A stretch of 64,000 nucleotides of DNA from Oscillospiraceae bacterium. Its GTDB lineage: Bacteria; Bacillota; Clostridia; Oscillospirales; Oscillospiraceae. The stretch is taken from positions 62,001 through 126,000 of the forward strand of contig SVMI01000002.1 of the NCBI GenBank assembly GCA_015067495.1, given 5' to 3'. The position numbers and the translations under genes are program-made. Under the pieces are notes generated by a model. It did no database searches, was not told the origin of the DNA, and saw nothing but the letters and a program-made list of their open reading frames with translations. This document shows positions 56,503 to 63,925 of the stretch, one piece after another. Numbering within the stretch: the stretch's first letter is position 1; every line of letters begins with the position of its first letter.

Positions 56503-57367
56503 CCGATACCGCCTGCTTTTGATAAATGTTGTATTCCTCCCAGATGCGCTCCAGATCCTGGAAGGTCTGGGACAGCTCCTGCTCCTTCTTGGCAGCGATG
56601 GCAACGATCAGCGCATTTACAACACTCAGCGGTGCAACCAAAGAGTCCACCAGCGAGAGCATATTGCTCTTGGCAGCAAGGACGTAGTCAGATGCTTCCC
56701 CCAAGGGCGACAGCTGCGTGTCGGTGATGCCAACCACCGTCGCACCCTGACTGCGGCAGTACCGCGCCGCCTTCGCTGTGGTAGCGGAGTAACGGGGGAA
56801 GCTGAAGGCGACGACCGCATCCCTCTCATTGACACCAACGATCTTCTCGAACATCTCACCCGCGCCGGATGCTGTAATAATATGCACATTTTGGAACATG
56901 TAATTCAGGTAATAGCCAAGAAAACCCGCCAGCGGCGCGGCAGAACGCACACCAATGATAAATACACGCTTTGCATTCAGTATCGTATTGACTGCGACAT
57001 CAAAAGCAGAGCGGTCAATGGTCTCCGCGGTGCGGCGAAGCCGCTCCAAATCGGATTGAAACACCGTCGTCAGCACATCCCTGTCACACAGACGGTTATT
57101 GGCAACCTCAATACGCTGAACGGAAGTCAGGCGATTGACCACTACCTCCTGCAGAGCCTTCTGCATACTGGGATAGCCGTCATAGCCCAGCTCCATGGCA
57201 AAGCGCACAACTGTAGACTCGGAAACACCGACCGTCTTACCCAGCACCGCGGCGGTCATAAAGGCAGCCTTATCATAAGACTCCAGAATATAGTGGGCGA
57301 TGCGGCGCTGACCCTTGGAAAAGGAACGTTCATTTGCCTGTAAAATTGCAAGAATATCGTGACGCAT
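56492..57367 (-). CDS. MurR/RpiR family transcriptional regulator
   Basis: The 291-residue protein has an N-terminal helix-turn-helix of the RpiR type (about residues 1-77, with TVGVSESTVVRFAMELGYDG near 45) and a C-terminal SIS sugar-isomerase-like domain (about 125-260, with VFIIGVRSAAPLAGFLGYYL and VVAFSFPRYS). SIS regulators sense phosphosugars such as MurNAc-6-P. No sugar operon is adjacent; it is coupled to the FAD oxidoreductase gene downstream by an 11-base overlap, which may be its target. The ATG follows GAGAGGTG. Confidence 0.92.
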   Translation of the reverse strand: MRHDILAILQANERSFSKGQRRIAHYILESYDKAAFMTAAVLGKTVGVSESTVVRFAMELGYDGYPSMQKALQEVVVNRLTSVQRIEVANNRLCDRDVLTTVFQSDLERLRRTAETIDRSAFDVAVNTILNAKRVFIIGVRSAAPLAGFLGYYLNYMFQNVHIITASGAGEMFEKIVGVNERDAVVAFSFPRYSATTAKAARYCRSQGATVVGITDTQLSPLGEASDYVLAAKSNMLSLVDSLVAPLSVVNALIVAIAAKKEQELSQTFQDLERIWEEYNIYQKQAVSDEE

Positions 57368-57392
57368 AGCAAAACACCTCTCTTTTTTGACT

Positions 57393-57421
57393 ACTATAAC
57401 AGATTTCATTCACTTTTGCAA
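57393..57421 (-). promoter_or_regulatory. Sigma-A-type promoter of the RpiR-type regulator gene
   Basis: Minus strand TTGCAA (57416-57421), 17 bases, TATAGT (57393-57398), 26 bases before the ATG. Confidence 0.68.
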
Positions 57422-57444
57422 GGTGAATGCAGCAAAAATTGCAA

Positions 57445-57471
57445 ATAGCGAGGTTATTTCAACCTCGCTAT
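57445..57471 (-). terminator. Terminator after rluB
   Basis: An 11-bp perfect stem (57445-57455 with 57461-57471) followed on the minus strand by TTGCAATTTTTG. The rluB stop codon (57454-57456) overlaps the stem and loop. Confidence 0.75.
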
Positions 57472-58155
57472 TTCCTCTTCTGTTAAGTATCGCCATTTTC
57501 CCAGCGGGAGCGTCCCCAGTTGAAGCGCACCCTCCGAAATTCGGCGCAGCCGCAAAACCGTCATGCCGGCTGCATCACACATCCGGCGAACCTGCCGGTT
57601 GCGTCCCTCATGAATGGTCACAAGAAACTTGGCACGGTCACCGTCAGAGCGCAGGAGCTTTACCTGCGGCTTGCGGATACGATAGCCGTCCAGTTCGATC
57701 GGGCGGCTCAAAAGTGCCGGTGACGCCTCATGATAACCACGCACTGTGACCTCATAGGTCTTGTCCACCTCTTCCCCCGGATGCATCACCCGGTTTGCGA
57801 ACGAGCCGTCGTTGGTCAGCAAGAGTAATCCTTCCGAATCCATATCCAGCCGCCCAACAGGATAGACCCGTGTACCGCAATCCGCAACCAGCTGCGCTAC
57901 GTTGTCCCTCCCCTTTTCGTCAGAGAGAGTGGTCACGTAGCCCCGGGGCTTATGGAGCATGATGTACACCTTTTCCTGCCCGGACGGGAGCGGTTTCCCG
58001 TCCAGCAGAATCTCATCCATATCAGGATCGGCAGCATCGCCAAGGGCGGCGACCATGCCGTTGACTGTAACTCTGCCCTGCGCGATCCACTCCTCCGCCT
58101 TACGGCGGGAGGTGATGCCCCGGGCAGATATGATCTTTTGTAAACGTTCCTTCAT
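57454..58155 (-). CDS. rluB: Ribosomal large subunit pseudouridine synthase B family protein
   Basis: The 233-residue RsuA/RluB-family pseudouridine synthase has an N-terminal S4 domain (RLQKIISARGITSRRKAEEW), the catalytic Asp in PVGRLDMDSEGLLLLTNDG near residue 100, and the EGRNRQVRRMC motif near 190. It probably modifies 23S rRNA (RluB position), though the exact site cannot be told by sequence alone. It overlaps dacF by 4 bases (ATGA), as in Bacillus where dacB-like and rluB genes are near each other. Confidence 0.93.
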   Translation of the reverse strand: MKERLQKIISARGITSRRKAEEWIAQGRVTVNGMVAALGDAADPDMDEILLDGKPLPSGQEKVYIMLHKPRGYVTTLSDEKGRDNVAQLVADCGTRVYPVGRLDMDSEGLLLLTNDGSFANRVMHPGEEVDKTYEVTVRGYHEASPALLSRPIELDGYRIRKPQVKLLRSDGDRAKFLVTIHEGRNRQVRRMCDAAGMTVLRLRRISEGALQLGTLPLGKWRYLTEEEIARLK

Positions 58156-59243
58156 GTTCTGTCACCAAACCAACCATCCCAAAAATGGCGTTTTCTTTGT
58201 GTCTGCTGCTCAACGGTCTTACCGTAGACAAGCTTCACTTTGCCCACTGTGTGATCGCCGATGCAGACGGATGCGTCCCCGGCGTATTGTCCGCACACCA
58301 CCGGCGCATAGGCAAAGCCCGGTGGCGGCAGCACGATACTCGCCTTCTCATCAGACGCAAGGGAGAATGAAAAATCCTCCGCTGCCAGCAGAGAAACTGT
58401 CTCCTCAGTCCCGGAAAAGACCGTTGCCGTTCCAAGACACTCCCCTTGCCTGACAATCTGACGGACGCTGTACTCCGAGAACCCCTTCTCGAGAAGGGTT
58501 GCATGATCCGCCCAGTCATTGCCGTCGTTGATGGTCACACAGATGAGCCGCCTGCCGCTGCGGGTAGCGGAGGAAACGAGAATCCGCCCCGCCGCCTTGG
58601 TGTAGCCGGTTTTGACCCCGTCCGCGCCCTCAACGCGCCACAGCAGCTTGTTGTGATTCTGAAGCACCCGCTCGCCGACGGTGACGGATTTTGCCGACAC
58701 CGTCTGATAAAAGATCGGGTTTTTCATGGCGTAGGCACTGAGAATGGCAAGATCCCGCGCTGTAGAATAATGACCGGGGTTATCCAGCCCGTTGGGATTT
58801 ACAAAATGCGTGCCGGTCATACCCAGCTGCCGCGCCTTGTCGTTCATCATTTCCGCGAAGCCTTCCACCGTACCGCCGCAATAAATTGCCAGTGCCACTG
58901 CAGCATCATTGCCGGAACGGAGCATCAGACCGTACAGCAGCTCCTGCAGTGACAGCACTTCCCCTTCCTTCAGGTACATGGAAGAGCCTTCGATGCCCAC
59001 CGCTTCCTTGGGGATCTTCATCCGATCAAGGACATTACAATGCTCACAAACCACCAGTGCTGTCATGATCTTGGTGGTGCTGGCGATGAGGCTGCGGGAA
59101 TCGGCATCCTTTTCGTAAAGCACACGCCCGGTTTCCGCATCCAGAAGAATCGCCTTCTGTGCGCTGATTGCCTGAACCGGCATCTGTAAAAAGAGGGCGG
59201 CGGCCAAAATCGCAACCACCGCCCCGAAAAATCTTCGTTTCAT
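58152..59243 (-). CDS. D-alanyl-D-alanine carboxypeptidase (DacF-like)
   Basis: The 363-residue penicillin-binding protein trims D-Ala from peptidoglycan stem peptides. It has a signal peptide (residues 1-28, ending VQAISA), the active-site SxxK as ASTTKIMTA near 55, SxN as SGNDAAVA near 110, and KTG as DGVKTGYTK near 210. After the catalytic domain is a short C-terminal beta domain, without a clear amphipathic membrane anchor. DacF is forespore-made in Bacillus, in line with the sigma-F-like promoter at 59261-59288. The ATG at 59243 follows GGGTGAG; a GTG nine bases earlier is less likely. Confidence 0.92.
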   Translation of the reverse strand: MKRRFFGAVVAILAAALFLQMPVQAISAQKAILLDAETGRVLYEKDADSRSLIASTTKIMTALVVCEHCNVLDRMKIPKEAVGIEGSSMYLKEGEVLSLQELLYGLMLRSGNDAAVALAIYCGGTVEGFAEMMNDKARQLGMTGTHFVNPNGLDNPGHYSTARDLAILSAYAMKNPIFYQTVSAKSVTVGERVLQNHNKLLWRVEGADGVKTGYTKAAGRILVSSATRSGRRLICVTINDGNDWADHATLLEKGFSEYSVRQIVRQGECLGTATVFSGTEETVSLLAAEDFSFSLASDEKASIVLPPPGFAYAPVVCGQYAGDASVCIGDHTVGKVKLVYGKTVEQQTQRKRHFWDGWFGDRT

Positions 59244-59260
59244 TTCTCTCACCCGGGTGT

Positions 59261-59288
59261 AGTCTTCCCCGGGATGACGAAATTATAC
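59261..59288 (-). promoter_or_regulatory. Candidate sigma-F promoter of the dacF-like gene
   Basis: Minus strand GTATA (59284-59288), 14 bases, GGGAAGACT (59261-59269) matches the sigma-F -10 (GGnnAnAnT) fully and the -35 fully, with a spacer one base short. An alternative sigma-A reading, TTCCCA-N17-TATAAT (59282-59310), overlaps it. Confidence 0.42.
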
Positions 59289-59672
59289 TTCGTCCTTCTT
59301 GATATGGGAATCCACAAATGCCGCGACCTTGTCGAGGGTATCCGGGATCATTTCCACAATACGGTCTGCCGTTGTGTTGGCAGGCGTTGCCACGGGCAGC
59401 ATACGCACATTGCCGTCCTTGACGATCAAAAACGCCACGGGTGTGACCTTGACACCGCCGCCTGCGCCGCCGCCAAAGGGATTTTCCTGCTTGTTCGCGT
59501 TCTTGGACACGTAGTCAGAACCGCCGCCGCCAAAGCCGACACTGACCTTGGAAACGGGAATGATGGTCACGCCGTCAGCCGTGATGGGATCGCCGATGAC
59601 GGAATTGACATCCACCATCTCGCGGATCTTTGCAATCGTATTTTCCAGCATATTCGGAAGAGTTGTGCTCAT
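59283..59672 (-). CDS. gerW: GerW family sporulation protein (YtfJ)
   Basis: The 129-residue protein is YtfJ/GerW, needed for efficient L-alanine spore germination in Bacillus. It shows NSVIGDPITADGVTIIPVSK near residue 23, the Gly-rich VGFGGGGSDY and GGGAGGGVKVTPVAFLIV segments, and the ending VDSHIKK. It is likely a forespore membrane-associated protein. It is coupled to DUF2953 (the ytfI-ytfJ pair of Bacillus) by a 4-base ATGA overlap. A dacF-like gene follows after 39 bases. Confidence 0.95.
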   Translation of the reverse strand: MSTTLPNMLENTIAKIREMVDVNSVIGDPITADGVTIIPVSKVSVGFGGGGSDYVSKNANKQENPFGGGAGGGVKVTPVAFLIVKDGNVRMLPVATPANTTADRIVEMIPDTLDKVAAFVDSHIKKDEV

Positions 59673-60277
59673 TTTACGGCACCGCCTTTCTTAATTTCCG
59701 CTTTTTTGAGAAATACCCGAAGGACGCGGATACCGTATCGGGCAGCAAGGCTGAGAAGTCTTCCCAGCGTAATGGTAATATCCAGCCGCACATAAACTGT
59801 CGTGCGGGTTTCCACGAAATCGCATTGCACGTCAATATCGCGCTTTTTGATCACAAAAAACCGCTCCAGTTGCGGCATGATGTTGCCGACAGCTGCCCAT
59901 GCGCGTCCGTAATTGACCGCAAGATCGCAGGGGTCATCTCCTGCAAGGGTCAGCTTCAGCTCCAGCTTATTCACCCGCAGCTTTCTGCGAAGATCACCGA
60001 GAAAATCCACAGCGATCTTAACCAAGGGCATAAAGTCCGAAAGCAAACCGCCTTTTTTCTCCTGCTGCGGCTGCGTTTGTGCCGTTTTTTTGGGGGTGGG
60101 TTTTTCTTGTTTCTTTTTGGGCAGCTTCTCCTTCTTGTTCTTGGAAGGATACAGAAGGAATGAAGCCGGACCGATCAGCAGTCGAACTGCCGCTCCAGCC
60201 TGATCATAGACGACTCCGACACCCAGCGGGATCACGGCGATCAACGCCACGACACCCAAGGCAATGAGCCACCCCAT
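59669..60277 (-). CDS. DUF2953 family protein (YtfI-like)
   Basis: The 202-residue protein has an N-terminal hydrophobic segment (residues 4-22), a basic and Gln-rich linker (about 45-80), and a beta-rich C-terminal domain with RAWAAVGNIMPQLERFF and the DITITLGRLLSLAARYG helix. This is the DUF2953 pattern; it is almost always next to gerW and may act with it in the forespore envelope. It starts at the scpB stop (TAATG). Confidence 0.9.
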   Translation of the reverse strand: MGWLIALGVVALIAVIPLGVGVVYDQAGAAVRLLIGPASFLLYPSKNKKEKLPKKKQEKPTPKKTAQTQPQQEKKGGLLSDFMPLVKIAVDFLGDLRRKLRVNKLELKLTLAGDDPCDLAVNYGRAWAAVGNIMPQLERFFVIKKRDIDVQCDFVETRTTVYVRLDITITLGRLLSLAARYGIRVLRVFLKKAEIKKGGAVK

Positions 60278-60858
60278 TATGCTTCCTCCGCGGACGCAGG
60301 CTCTTCGATCTGGGTCTGCTCCATCTCCACGATCGGCTCGCCGAAGCTGACCTTATCAATAGGCGGCAGCTCTTCCAAGGAAGAAATGCCGAAGGTACGC
60401 AGGAAGTCCGCCGTGGTTCGATAAAGGATCGGACGACCGGGAACATTCAATCGCCCGGACTCTTCGATCAGCTTTTTATTCATCAGCGCGGTAATGGAGT
60501 AAGAGCTGTCCACACCGCGGATCTGCTCCACCATCGCCTTTGTCGCAGGCTGATAATAGGCAACGATCGTCAACGTTTCCAGCTGTGAGGAGGACAGCTT
60601 GGGCGGCTTTCTTGTTTCGAGAGCCTTGGTGACATAGTCTGCCATCTCGCCGGAGGAAACCATCTGGTAGCCGTCCTCCAGCTTGAGGATGCGAATGCCC
60701 CGACGCTCAAAGGAAAGCTCGTCCATCAGCGCATCTGCTGCCGCTGCAATATCCTGCGGATCTGCCTCCAGTGCCATAGCCAGACGGCTCAGCTCGATGC
60801 GCTCACCGGCTGCAAAAAGGATCGCCTCAATGGCTCTTTGCAATTCATTCAGTTCCAT
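60277..60858 (-). CDS. scpB: Segregation and condensation protein B
   Basis: The 193-residue winged-helix protein works with ScpA and SMC to organise the chromosome. It shows LQRAIEAILFAAGERIELSRLA at the start (in part), LSFERRGIRILKLEDGYQMVS near residue 50, and PATKAMVEQIRGVDSSYSIT near 110 and LYRTTADFLRTFGI near 150. Its ATG overlaps the scpA stop. Confidence 0.95.
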   Translation of the reverse strand: MELNELQRAIEAILFAAGERIELSRLAMALEADPQDIAAAADALMDELSFERRGIRILKLEDGYQMVSSGEMADYVTKALETRKPPKLSSSQLETLTIVAYYQPATKAMVEQIRGVDSSYSITALMNKKLIEESGRLNVPGRPILYRTTADFLRTFGISSLEELPPIDKVSFGEPIVEMEQTQIEEPASAEEA

Positions 60859-61655
60859 TAAGTCGCCTCCTCTACCTGTACATTTGTTCCGTCCAGCAGG
60901 CGGACGTTGGGATCTTCCAGATCAGCACCGTCTTCCAGTGCCACGGAGCGGGTCTTACACAGCTCCAGCACCGCCAAAAAGGTAGCAACGATCTCCGATC
61001 TTGTGCGGTTTCCCTTGAAAAGATTTCTGAGCTTCTCCACACCCCGCAGCACCAGCTGACGGATGACCTCCGTGGCTTTACGGGTCACGGGATAGCGCTC
61101 CTTACCGACGATGCCCTTAAAACTGACCGTCGAGGGCGGCAGCCGCTTCTGATTGCGCTCGGAAATGTCATTGAGTGCCAGCATCAGATCATTCAGATCA
61201 TGCTGGTATCGGTACGTCTGATCCCGCCTGAGCGGCTCAGGCTGCTTGGTAAAGAGACACCGACCGATCTCATTGCGCGGCTCAAGCCACGTCACAGCGA
61301 TGCGGATCTGCTCGATCGCCTCCTTGCGCTGACGCTCGATCAGCGATTGGCGCAAAATGTCCAGCTCGGTCTGTGCTTCTTCCTGCTCAGCGGCAGAGAG
61401 GAGCATTTTCGTTTTGATCAGCATCAGATGAGATGCCATCGTGATAAACTCGCTGGCGATCTCCATATCAAGGCGCTTCATCTCGTCCAGATAAGCAAGG
61501 TACTGTTCCAGAATCGCCGTGATCGATACATCCTGAATCTCTATTTTATTTTTACTCAGCAGCAGAAAGATCACGTCCAGCGGACCTTCAAAGTCCTCCA
61601 TGACCTCGCTGCGCGTGTGAACGATGCCCTCTAATCGGTACTGCGGCTGACTCAT
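60858..61655 (-). CDS. scpA: Segregation and condensation protein A
   Basis: The 265-residue kleisin joins SMC heads and binds ScpB. The N-terminal FEGPLDVIFLLLSKNKIEI motif, EFITMASHLMLIKTKMLL near residue 68, and a C-terminal winged helix (NRTRSEIVATFLAVLELCK) are visible. The ATG at 61655 follows AAGGAG at 7 bases; the longer frame upstream crosses the promoter. It is first of the scpA-scpB-DUF2953-gerW operon. Confidence 0.95.
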   Translation of the reverse strand: MSQPQYRLEGIVHTRSEVMEDFEGPLDVIFLLLSKNKIEIQDVSITAILEQYLAYLDEMKRLDMEIASEFITMASHLMLIKTKMLLSAAEQEEAQTELDILRQSLIERQRKEAIEQIRIAVTWLEPRNEIGRCLFTKQPEPLRRDQTYRYQHDLNDLMLALNDISERNQKRLPPSTVSFKGIVGKERYPVTRKATEVIRQLVLRGVEKLRNLFKGNRTRSEIVATFLAVLELCKTRSVALEDGADLEDPNVRLLDGTNVQVEEAT

Positions 61656-61695
61656 ATTTTCTCCTTGCACGTACGTTCCCAATATAATTAATAGT

Positions 61696-61724
61696 ATTAT
61701 ACCACCAAATTCACCATTGTGCAA
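61696..61724 (-). promoter_or_regulatory. Sigma-A-type promoter of scpAB
   Basis: Minus strand TTGCAC (61719-61724), 17 bases, TATAAT (61696-61701), about 41 bases before the scpA ATG. Confidence 0.78.
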
Positions 61725-61759
61725 GTATTTCCAAATCTTTTTGAAGCAATTCCAAGAAA

Positions 61760-61788
61760 AGCCTCCCGAACCTGATGTCCGGGAGGCT
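61760..61788 (-). terminator. Terminator after the lysis-like cassette
   Basis: A 9-bp perfect stem (61760-61768 with 61780-61788, 11-base loop) followed on the minus strand by TTTTCTTGG, 5 bases past the last gene of the amidase cassette. Confidence 0.8.
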
Positions 61789-61793
61789 ACGAG

Positions 61794-62114
61794 TTATTTA
61801 TAATTTTTCAGTTTTGCGAATGCCTGCTTGAATTTATCAAAGCCAAACATCGCCGCGTACGCAACAAACAGTCCGAGAATCAAAACACCCGCAATGTGGT
61901 ACCACATCACTGCAAAGGACGTGAACCCTGCCCATGCCAAAAACGCAACCACTGTAACCACAAGTGACACGATCATCGCCAACAAGCTTGTGGGGATCTT
62001 TGCAAAAACCTTCTTAATGACCTCCACGATAATATTCACGCTGAATACAAGAGCCGCTAAAATCAACATGATCGTTGAGGTATTGTTCATCATCGTACCG
62101 AAATCCATATGCAC
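61794..62114 (-). CDS. Small holin-like membrane protein
   Basis: The 106-residue protein has three hydrophobic segments and a basic C-terminus (FGFDKFKQAFAKLKNYK). Size, topology and position after an XhlA-like and an amidase gene suggest a holin, but no family signature is seen, so this is only functional inference. An ATG at residue 3 is also possible. It closes a minus-strand cassette ahead of the terminator. Confidence 0.65.
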   Translation of the reverse strand: MHMDFGTMMNNTSTIMLILAALVFSVNIIVEVIKKVFAKIPTSLLAMIVSLVVTVVAFLAWAGFTSFAVMWYHIAGVLILGLFVAYAAMFGFDKFKQAFAKLKNYK

Positions 62115-62126
62115 CCCTCCCTTCTG

Positions 62127-62426
62127 TTAAAGTCCGATCCGTGACAGCAGAAAAGCGATCACGGCGGCGCATACCGACCAAACGACCTTATCGATCAGTC
62201 CGTCAAAACGCTTGATCGGTTTATTTTCAAGAGAGGATACCTTACAGTCCAACTTTTCGACTGTTTCCGCAACCTGCTCCTGCTTGCTTACCATTACTTC
62301 CATGGATGTGGCAAGTCTGTTGATCGCTTCAGTGGAGCTTTCCAGCTTTTCGATGCGGTGCGTGTTGGATTTTGACCGCTGCTCCACCGATGTCAATCTG
62401 CGCTCATGCTCCAGATCCATGGGCAT
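62127..62426 (-). CDS. XhlA-like coiled-coil membrane protein
   Basis: The 99-residue protein has a long coiled-coil (residues 5-75, LEHERRLTSVEQRSKSNTHR onward) and one C-terminal transmembrane segment (KVVWSVCAAVIAFLLSRIGL). This is the layout of phage hemolysin/holin-accessory proteins of the XhlA type. It lies 12 and 6 bases from its neighbours. It may support membrane permeabilisation with the holin-like protein and amidase. Confidence 0.7.
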   Translation of the reverse strand: MPMDLEHERRLTSVEQRSKSNTHRIEKLESSTEAINRLATSMEVMVSKQEQVAETVEKLDCKVSSLENKPIKRFDGLIDKVVWSVCAAVIAFLLSRIGL

Positions 62427-62432
62427 TCCTCC

Positions 62433-63590
62433 TTACTCCATCCCCAGCAGCTTGCGCCAGGTTTTATTTCCTGCAGTAATTTCTCCGTCGTCGATGCAAT
62501 CATTTTCCCGTTGAAAACGGGAAACCGCAGCAGCAAACTTTGCACCGGCAATTCCATCTGCGATGCCTACCTCGGTGTAGCCCAGCTCATACAGCCACTT
62601 CTGCACGGGCAGGACAGCCGCATGACGGGCATTGATAAGCCGGGAAAGGGTCGGTGTCTTGCCCAGTGTTTCCGATCCTGCGATGCCGTCCACAGCCGCA
62701 CCGATGGCAGCCTGCACATCCCGGACGAACTGTTTTTGCGTATACTTTTCAGCAGCAGGAACGCTGTCAGTCAGGATCTGCACATCAGCATCCGTGCTGA
62801 TATAGGCATCCAGCCCCTTCCCCTTGACCTCAGCCATCTTCTCCCGGGCGTTATCAAGGCTGCCGCTCTGGTAGATCTGCACCTTGAAGTACGGATCTAC
62901 CTTGATCAGAAACGCATCCACGTATCCCTTGGCTTTCACCAGCCGCAGCTTCTCATCCGCATTCTCCCGGACGGTGTAAGCACCGCTGATCACCCGGTAG
63001 ACCTCCTGCGGCTCTTTTCTTTCCATGCCGAAATGCTTCGCCAGCACCGCGGCTTCGGCGCGAGCCAGCTTGTCGAGATTACCGTCATCCATCAGCCACT
63101 CAGCGCTGCGCTTGTTGCTGTAAAAGCTATGCTCCAGAATGATGCCCGGCACGCCCACCGCGGCAGCGCCGTAGATCACACCGTACCAGTCCCAGTCCCC
63201 CTTGGTGGACTTCTTCGACTGGATCATGGCATCCTCCTGCGTACCCATGACCCCACGGACGCACTGTGCCAGCTTCCTGCCGATGGCATCGCCGCTGCCG
63301 TTGATGGGAACATAGGCTGCGGGATAGTCAGCACTTTCCCGCGCCGCCCAGTTGGCATGGACGGAGAGGAACAGATCGTGACCCTTGGCACATCTGCCCC
63401 GCTCATACAGATCCATGTCCTCATCCTGACGGTCTCTTGTGGTCGTGACCTCGAAGCCGTATTCCTCCAGATAGTTCTTCAGAAGCAGATGGAACTTCCA
63501 GTTGAAATCCGACTCATAGAACTCCGGCACAACCGGGCTGCGGTTGTACTTGCCGTAATGCCCGGCATCCAGACAAATCTTTTTTGCCAT
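62433..63590 (-). CDS. N-acetylmuramoyl-L-alanine amidase with SPOR-like and peptidoglycan-binding domains
   Basis: The 385-residue enzyme has an Amidase_3 domain (about residues 1-190) with LDAGHYGKYNRSPV (zinc His), SVHANWAA, and GIILEHSFYSNK with the catalytic Glu. A SPOR-like region follows (about 195-270: YRVISGAYTVRENADEKLRL in part). A C-terminal peptidoglycan-binding-like domain (about 275-385) ends the chain. No signal peptide is present, as for phage endolysins and sporulation amidases such as CwlC that exit at lysis. The ATG at 63590 follows GAGGAGG at 7 bases. Confidence 0.88.
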   Translation of the reverse strand: MAKKICLDAGHYGKYNRSPVVPEFYESDFNWKFHLLLKNYLEEYGFEVTTTRDRQDEDMDLYERGRCAKGHDLFLSVHANWAARESADYPAAYVPINGSGDAIGRKLAQCVRGVMGTQEDAMIQSKKSTKGDWDWYGVIYGAAAVGVPGIILEHSFYSNKRSAEWLMDDGNLDKLARAEAAVLAKHFGMERKEPQEVYRVISGAYTVRENADEKLRLVKAKGYVDAFLIKVDPYFKVQIYQSGSLDNAREKMAEVKGKGLDAYISTDADVQILTDSVPAAEKYTQKQFVRDVQAAIGAAVDGIAGSETLGKTPTLSRLINARHAAVLPVQKWLYELGYTEVGIADGIAGAKFAAAVSRFQRENDCIDDGEITAGNKTWRKLLGME

Positions 63591-63698
63591 TGTGTTTCCT
63601 CCTCTCATAATGCAACGTTACCCAAGTCGTTACAGTCCTTTCTATGCGGAAATACTGCAATTTGCGACGCTTATGTCGAATGCTTTCTTACTATGGCA

Positions 63699-63749
63699 TT
63701 ATGTAGGTGACTCTGTCGGAGCAACCTTCCTCTTTCGTGTCATTTCCAT
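63699..63749 (-). CDS. Possible 16-residue peptide upstream of the amidase
   Basis: The minus strand has AAGGAGG 8 bases before ATG 63749 and a short frame encoding a basic 16-residue peptide (MEMTRKRKVAPTESPT) that ends at 63699. The ribosome binding site is much better than chance would give, but the frame is very short. It may be a leader peptide or a decayed gene start. No family is known. Confidence 0.3.
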   Translation of the reverse strand: MEMTRKRKVAPTESPT

Positions 63750-63874
63750 TCCAATTCCCTCCTTTTCATATTCAAGTGCACTCACCCATACCCAAACGGT
63801 GAAAAAAGTTGTCCGCAGGAATGCAACCTCCGTGCAAACAAAGGCAAACGCGCCACATTTTGCAAAATTAGTGC

Positions 63875-63903
63875 TTGACAAAAACCGATAATTGTTGTAT
63901 TAT
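63875..63903 (+). promoter_or_regulatory. Sigma-A-type promoter of tRNA-Ser
   Basis: TTGACA (63875-63880), 17 bases, TATTAT (63898-63903), 23 bases before the tRNA. Confidence 0.8.
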
Positions 63904-63925
63904 ATGCAAGCTGATTGCAAAACTT

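Larger units (their letters stand above)
63591..63925. other. 335-base gap between the amidase and tRNA-Ser
   Basis: It holds the tRNA promoter on the plus strand (63875-63903) and, on the minus strand, a possible 16-codon open frame (63699-63749). Otherwise I see no gene, hairpin terminator or repeat. The minus-strand promoter of the amidase cassette could not be placed with confidence. Confidence 0.6.

Noticed and set aside
63750..63881. 60-residue minus-strand frame upstream of the amidase
   Set aside because: No ribosome binding site at its own start; only the last 16 codons have one.
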